Position numbers and translations under genes: made by a program. The notes under the pieces are model-generated. The model searched no databases and was not told where the DNA came from. It saw nothing but the letters and a program-made list of their open reading frames with translations. From contig JAEEUS010000012.1 of assembly GCA_016290615.1 (NCBI GenBank), positions 1 through 53,438 on the forward strand: a DNA stretch of 53,438 nt. The letters are read 5' to 3'. Positions within the stretch are counted from its first letter, which is position 1. Each line of letters starts with the position of its first letter. Below, in pieces: positions 51,925 to 53,438 of the stretch. Source of the stretch: Lachnospiraceae bacterium (GTDB lineage: Bacteria > Bacillota > Clostridia > Lachnospirales > Lachnospiraceae).

Positions 51925-53283
51925 TTAGAAATTTATATACATGAACGGATTGTTGCCGTTCTTCATTATCAGATAAACACAAACCCAGAAAAGAGCAAAC
52001 GATATAAATCTTGTCATATATATCCTTGTCTTTACCAATACTTCTTCCATCAGAGGGAAACAGCATATGACACCGCCTGTCAGATACGGCCAGTAATCTG
52101 ACAGATAATTGAGATAATCATTCTCATTTACATTAAGCGGGACACAAACCTGTGTAAGATTAAACAGTCGTGTGAAGAATATCCCCATCTGCTCAATATT
52201 TCCTATCGCAAACATCATCCATGTAAACGGGATGATTATGAGAACGTATACATGTCTTATAAATGACACGATAGGCTTTTCACTCTTAAAGACCTTCTTA
52301 AGCAGAGTCTTTTCAAGGATTATGAAAAACAATAGTGTGAGAGCCCAAAACATGAAGTTTAGAGTAAGTCCGTGCCAGAGACCCGTTAATACCCAGACGA
52401 CCGACAGACTGAGCAGAGTCTTTTTAAGGCCGTTTTTGCTGCCGCCCATGGGAATGTATACATAGTTCTTGAACCATTCACCGAGTGTCATATGCCAGCG
52501 GCGGTAAAACTCTGAAATGCTCTTTGAAAGATAAGGAGAGCGGAAGTTGATGGGAAGGGTATATCCCAGCATCTGTGCAACACCTATAGCCATAAGTGAA
52601 TAGCCCTGGAAATCAAAGTACAGCTGCATGCTGTATGAATACATGGAAAGCCATGCAAGCGGAGTGGATATGCTCTGGAATCCTACAGTCTGGACTCCGT
52701 TCCAAAGATAGTAAAGCCTGTCAGCGATTATTATCTTAAATGACATTCCTAAGATAAAGGTCCTCATGCCTTTTTCCAGCTTGCTTAAAGATACTCTGTC
52801 GGGCATCTTAAGATCGCTCTCTATATCCTTAAAGCTTACTATCGGACCCTGAAGGACCTTGGGAAAGAACATCACATAATTTGAAAATGTGACTATGTTC
52901 TTGCATGGAGCTATGTTGTTTCTGTATACGTCGAGATAATAGCCGATCAGCTGGATAGTAAAGAAGCCAACTCCTATGAAGGTATGATTCTTAAAGAAAA
53001 GGATCGATATTACCATAAGAGCTATCTGAAGTGCTATGCCGAAACGTGTTATGAATTTGCGCAGATTTATCTTGTCAAAGAAACGATCTTCCAATATGCC
53101 CGAGATAAATACTATGAGGATATTTATCAGCAAAACGGGAAACAGCCAGATATCGTTCAGGGCATAGAAAGCCATACTGCCTGCAAGAAGAAAGTAAGGC
53201 TTGATCTTCATGGGCAGCAGAACATATATCGGTACATATATCAGTATGAATATAAGTAAAAAGTTTATATCAGAAAAAGTCAT
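51925..53283 (-). CDS. MBOAT family O-acyltransferase (AlgI/DltB/PatA-like)
   Basis: The protein has 452 residues from the ATG at 53283; a TTG at 53289 would add two. About eleven membrane helices. The invariant MBOAT His is H304 in VLTGLWHGLTLNF, and YRRWHMTLGEW (His264) is the second signature. It passes acyl groups through the membrane to an outer acceptor. The SGNH gene follows. The ribosome site is weak. A good minus-strand promoter stands just upstream. Confidence 0.94.
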   Translation of the reverse strand: MTFSDINFLLIFILIYVPIYVLLPMKIKPYFLLAGSMAFYALNDIWLFPVLLINILIVFISGILEDRFFDKINLRKFITRFGIALQIALMVISILFFKNHTFIGVGFFTIQLIGYYLDVYRNNIAPCKNIVTFSNYVMFFPKVLQGPIVSFKDIESDLKMPDRVSLSKLEKGMRTFILGMSFKIIIADRLYYLWNGVQTVGFQSISTPLAWLSMYSYSMQLYFDFQGYSLMAIGVAQMLGYTLPINFRSPYLSKSISEFYRRWHMTLGEWFKNYVYIPMGGSKNGLKKTLLSLSVVWVLTGLWHGLTLNFMFWALTLLFFIILEKTLLKKVFKSEKPIVSFIRHVYVLIIIPFTWMMFAIGNIEQMGIFFTRLFNLTQVCVPLNVNENDYLNYLSDYWPYLTGGVICCFPLMEEVLVKTRIYMTRFISFALFWVCVYLIMKNGNNPFMYINF

Positions 53284-53303
53284 AATCAAATACCAGCATT
53301 TAA

Positions 53304-53332
53304 ATTATATGGTTTTATGCGTTTTCTGTAAA
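53304..53332 (-). promoter_or_regulatory. Promoter of the MBOAT-SGNH operon
   Basis: On the minus strand, TTTACA (53332-53327), 17 bases, then TATAAT (53309-53304). The predicted start is near 53297, only about 14 bases before the ATG. Confidence 0.7.
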
Positions 53333-53384
53333 TCGCTAAATCATATGTTAAAGACAAAAAATAACATTTTTTATAAAAAGGACA

Positions 53385-53415
53385 CCCGGCATGCGCGTTA
53401 ATCGCATATAACGGG
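53385..53415 (-). terminator. Possible minus-strand terminator at the right edge
   Basis: CCCG (53385-53388)/CGGG (53412-53415) enclose ATGCG (53391-53395)/CGCAT (53403-53407). On the minus strand TGTCCTTTTT follows. It may end a gene beyond the window. Confidence 0.4.
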
Positions 53416-53438
53416 AAAAATGTATTATTGGCGAGAGC

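Overview
The window reads as a chromosomal segment of an anaerobic, motile, low-to-mid GC Firmicute, most likely a Lachnospiraceae close to Butyrivibrio/Pseudobutyrivibrio. This is an inference from gene content and protein character. Supporting signs are a reverse rubrerythrin, flagellin with FliS, glycogen branching enzyme, a short archaeal-type ProS, strong GGAGG ribosome sites, TTGACA/TATAAT and extended -10 promoters, and tRNA genes without encoded CCA together with a cca gene. The block hup-rqcP-divIC-tilS-hpt-ftsH lacks the sporulation genes yabP, yabQ and spoIIE that sit in it in Bacillus, which fits a non-sporulating lineage. No phage, insertion sequence, CRISPR array or obvious genomic island was seen. 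The window is mostly housekeeping, with several unusual fusions and lineage-specific proteins.

Layout. 1-341 is the 3' end of a 23S rRNA, followed without a visible 5S gene by six tRNAs (Asp, Val, Thr, Tyr, fMet, Phe) and a terminator. 1028-2315 holds a small unknown protein, a zinc-ribbon membrane protein and an alpha/beta hydrolase. 2459-5429 holds L25/Ctc, a dihydrofolate reductase fused to a PgeF/YfiH-type domain, and a cysteine-synthase-like enzyme. 5629-11917 holds a giant TPR/acidic/degenerate-AAA+ protein, GlgB and a lipoprotein. 11991-16614 is a flagellar unit: a 989-residue protein with a FliK-like C-terminus, flagellin and FliS, with two candidate sigma-D (sigma-28) promoters. 16788-21717 runs murG, rhomboid protease, flavodoxin-SCP2 fusion, HIT protein and pgi. 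A minus-strand orphan type IV prepilin (21824-22294) is divergent from a 2-hydroxyacid dehydrogenase and S-adenosylhomocysteinase pair.

24665-28957 has an overlooked 43-residue membrane protein on the minus strand, a membrane acyltransferase, reverse rubrerythrin, a small minus-strand unknown, and a two-component system whose kinase appears to be leaderless. 29071-35460 runs NhaC-type antiporter, a GGDEF protein, PepD, a ferredoxin-GNAT fusion, a small unknown, PHP phosphoesterase and an RluA-type pseudouridine synthase. 35603-41682 has a lipoprotein, proS, ackA, cca and a PEGA lipoprotein. 41806-46683 is the hup...ftsH block. 46920-50938 is trkA-trkH and a cation-diffusion facilitator. The right end (50935-53283, minus strand) is an MBOAT/SGNH pair typical of cell-surface O-acylation.

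Genes are tightly packed. There is no stretch above 300 bases without a gene. The longest gaps (26939-27167, 46684-46919, 5430-5628, 42392-42588) hold promoters, terminators and inverted repeats, listed individually. Promoters repeatedly abut or overlap the preceding terminator. All calls are from reading the sequence; no database search was run.
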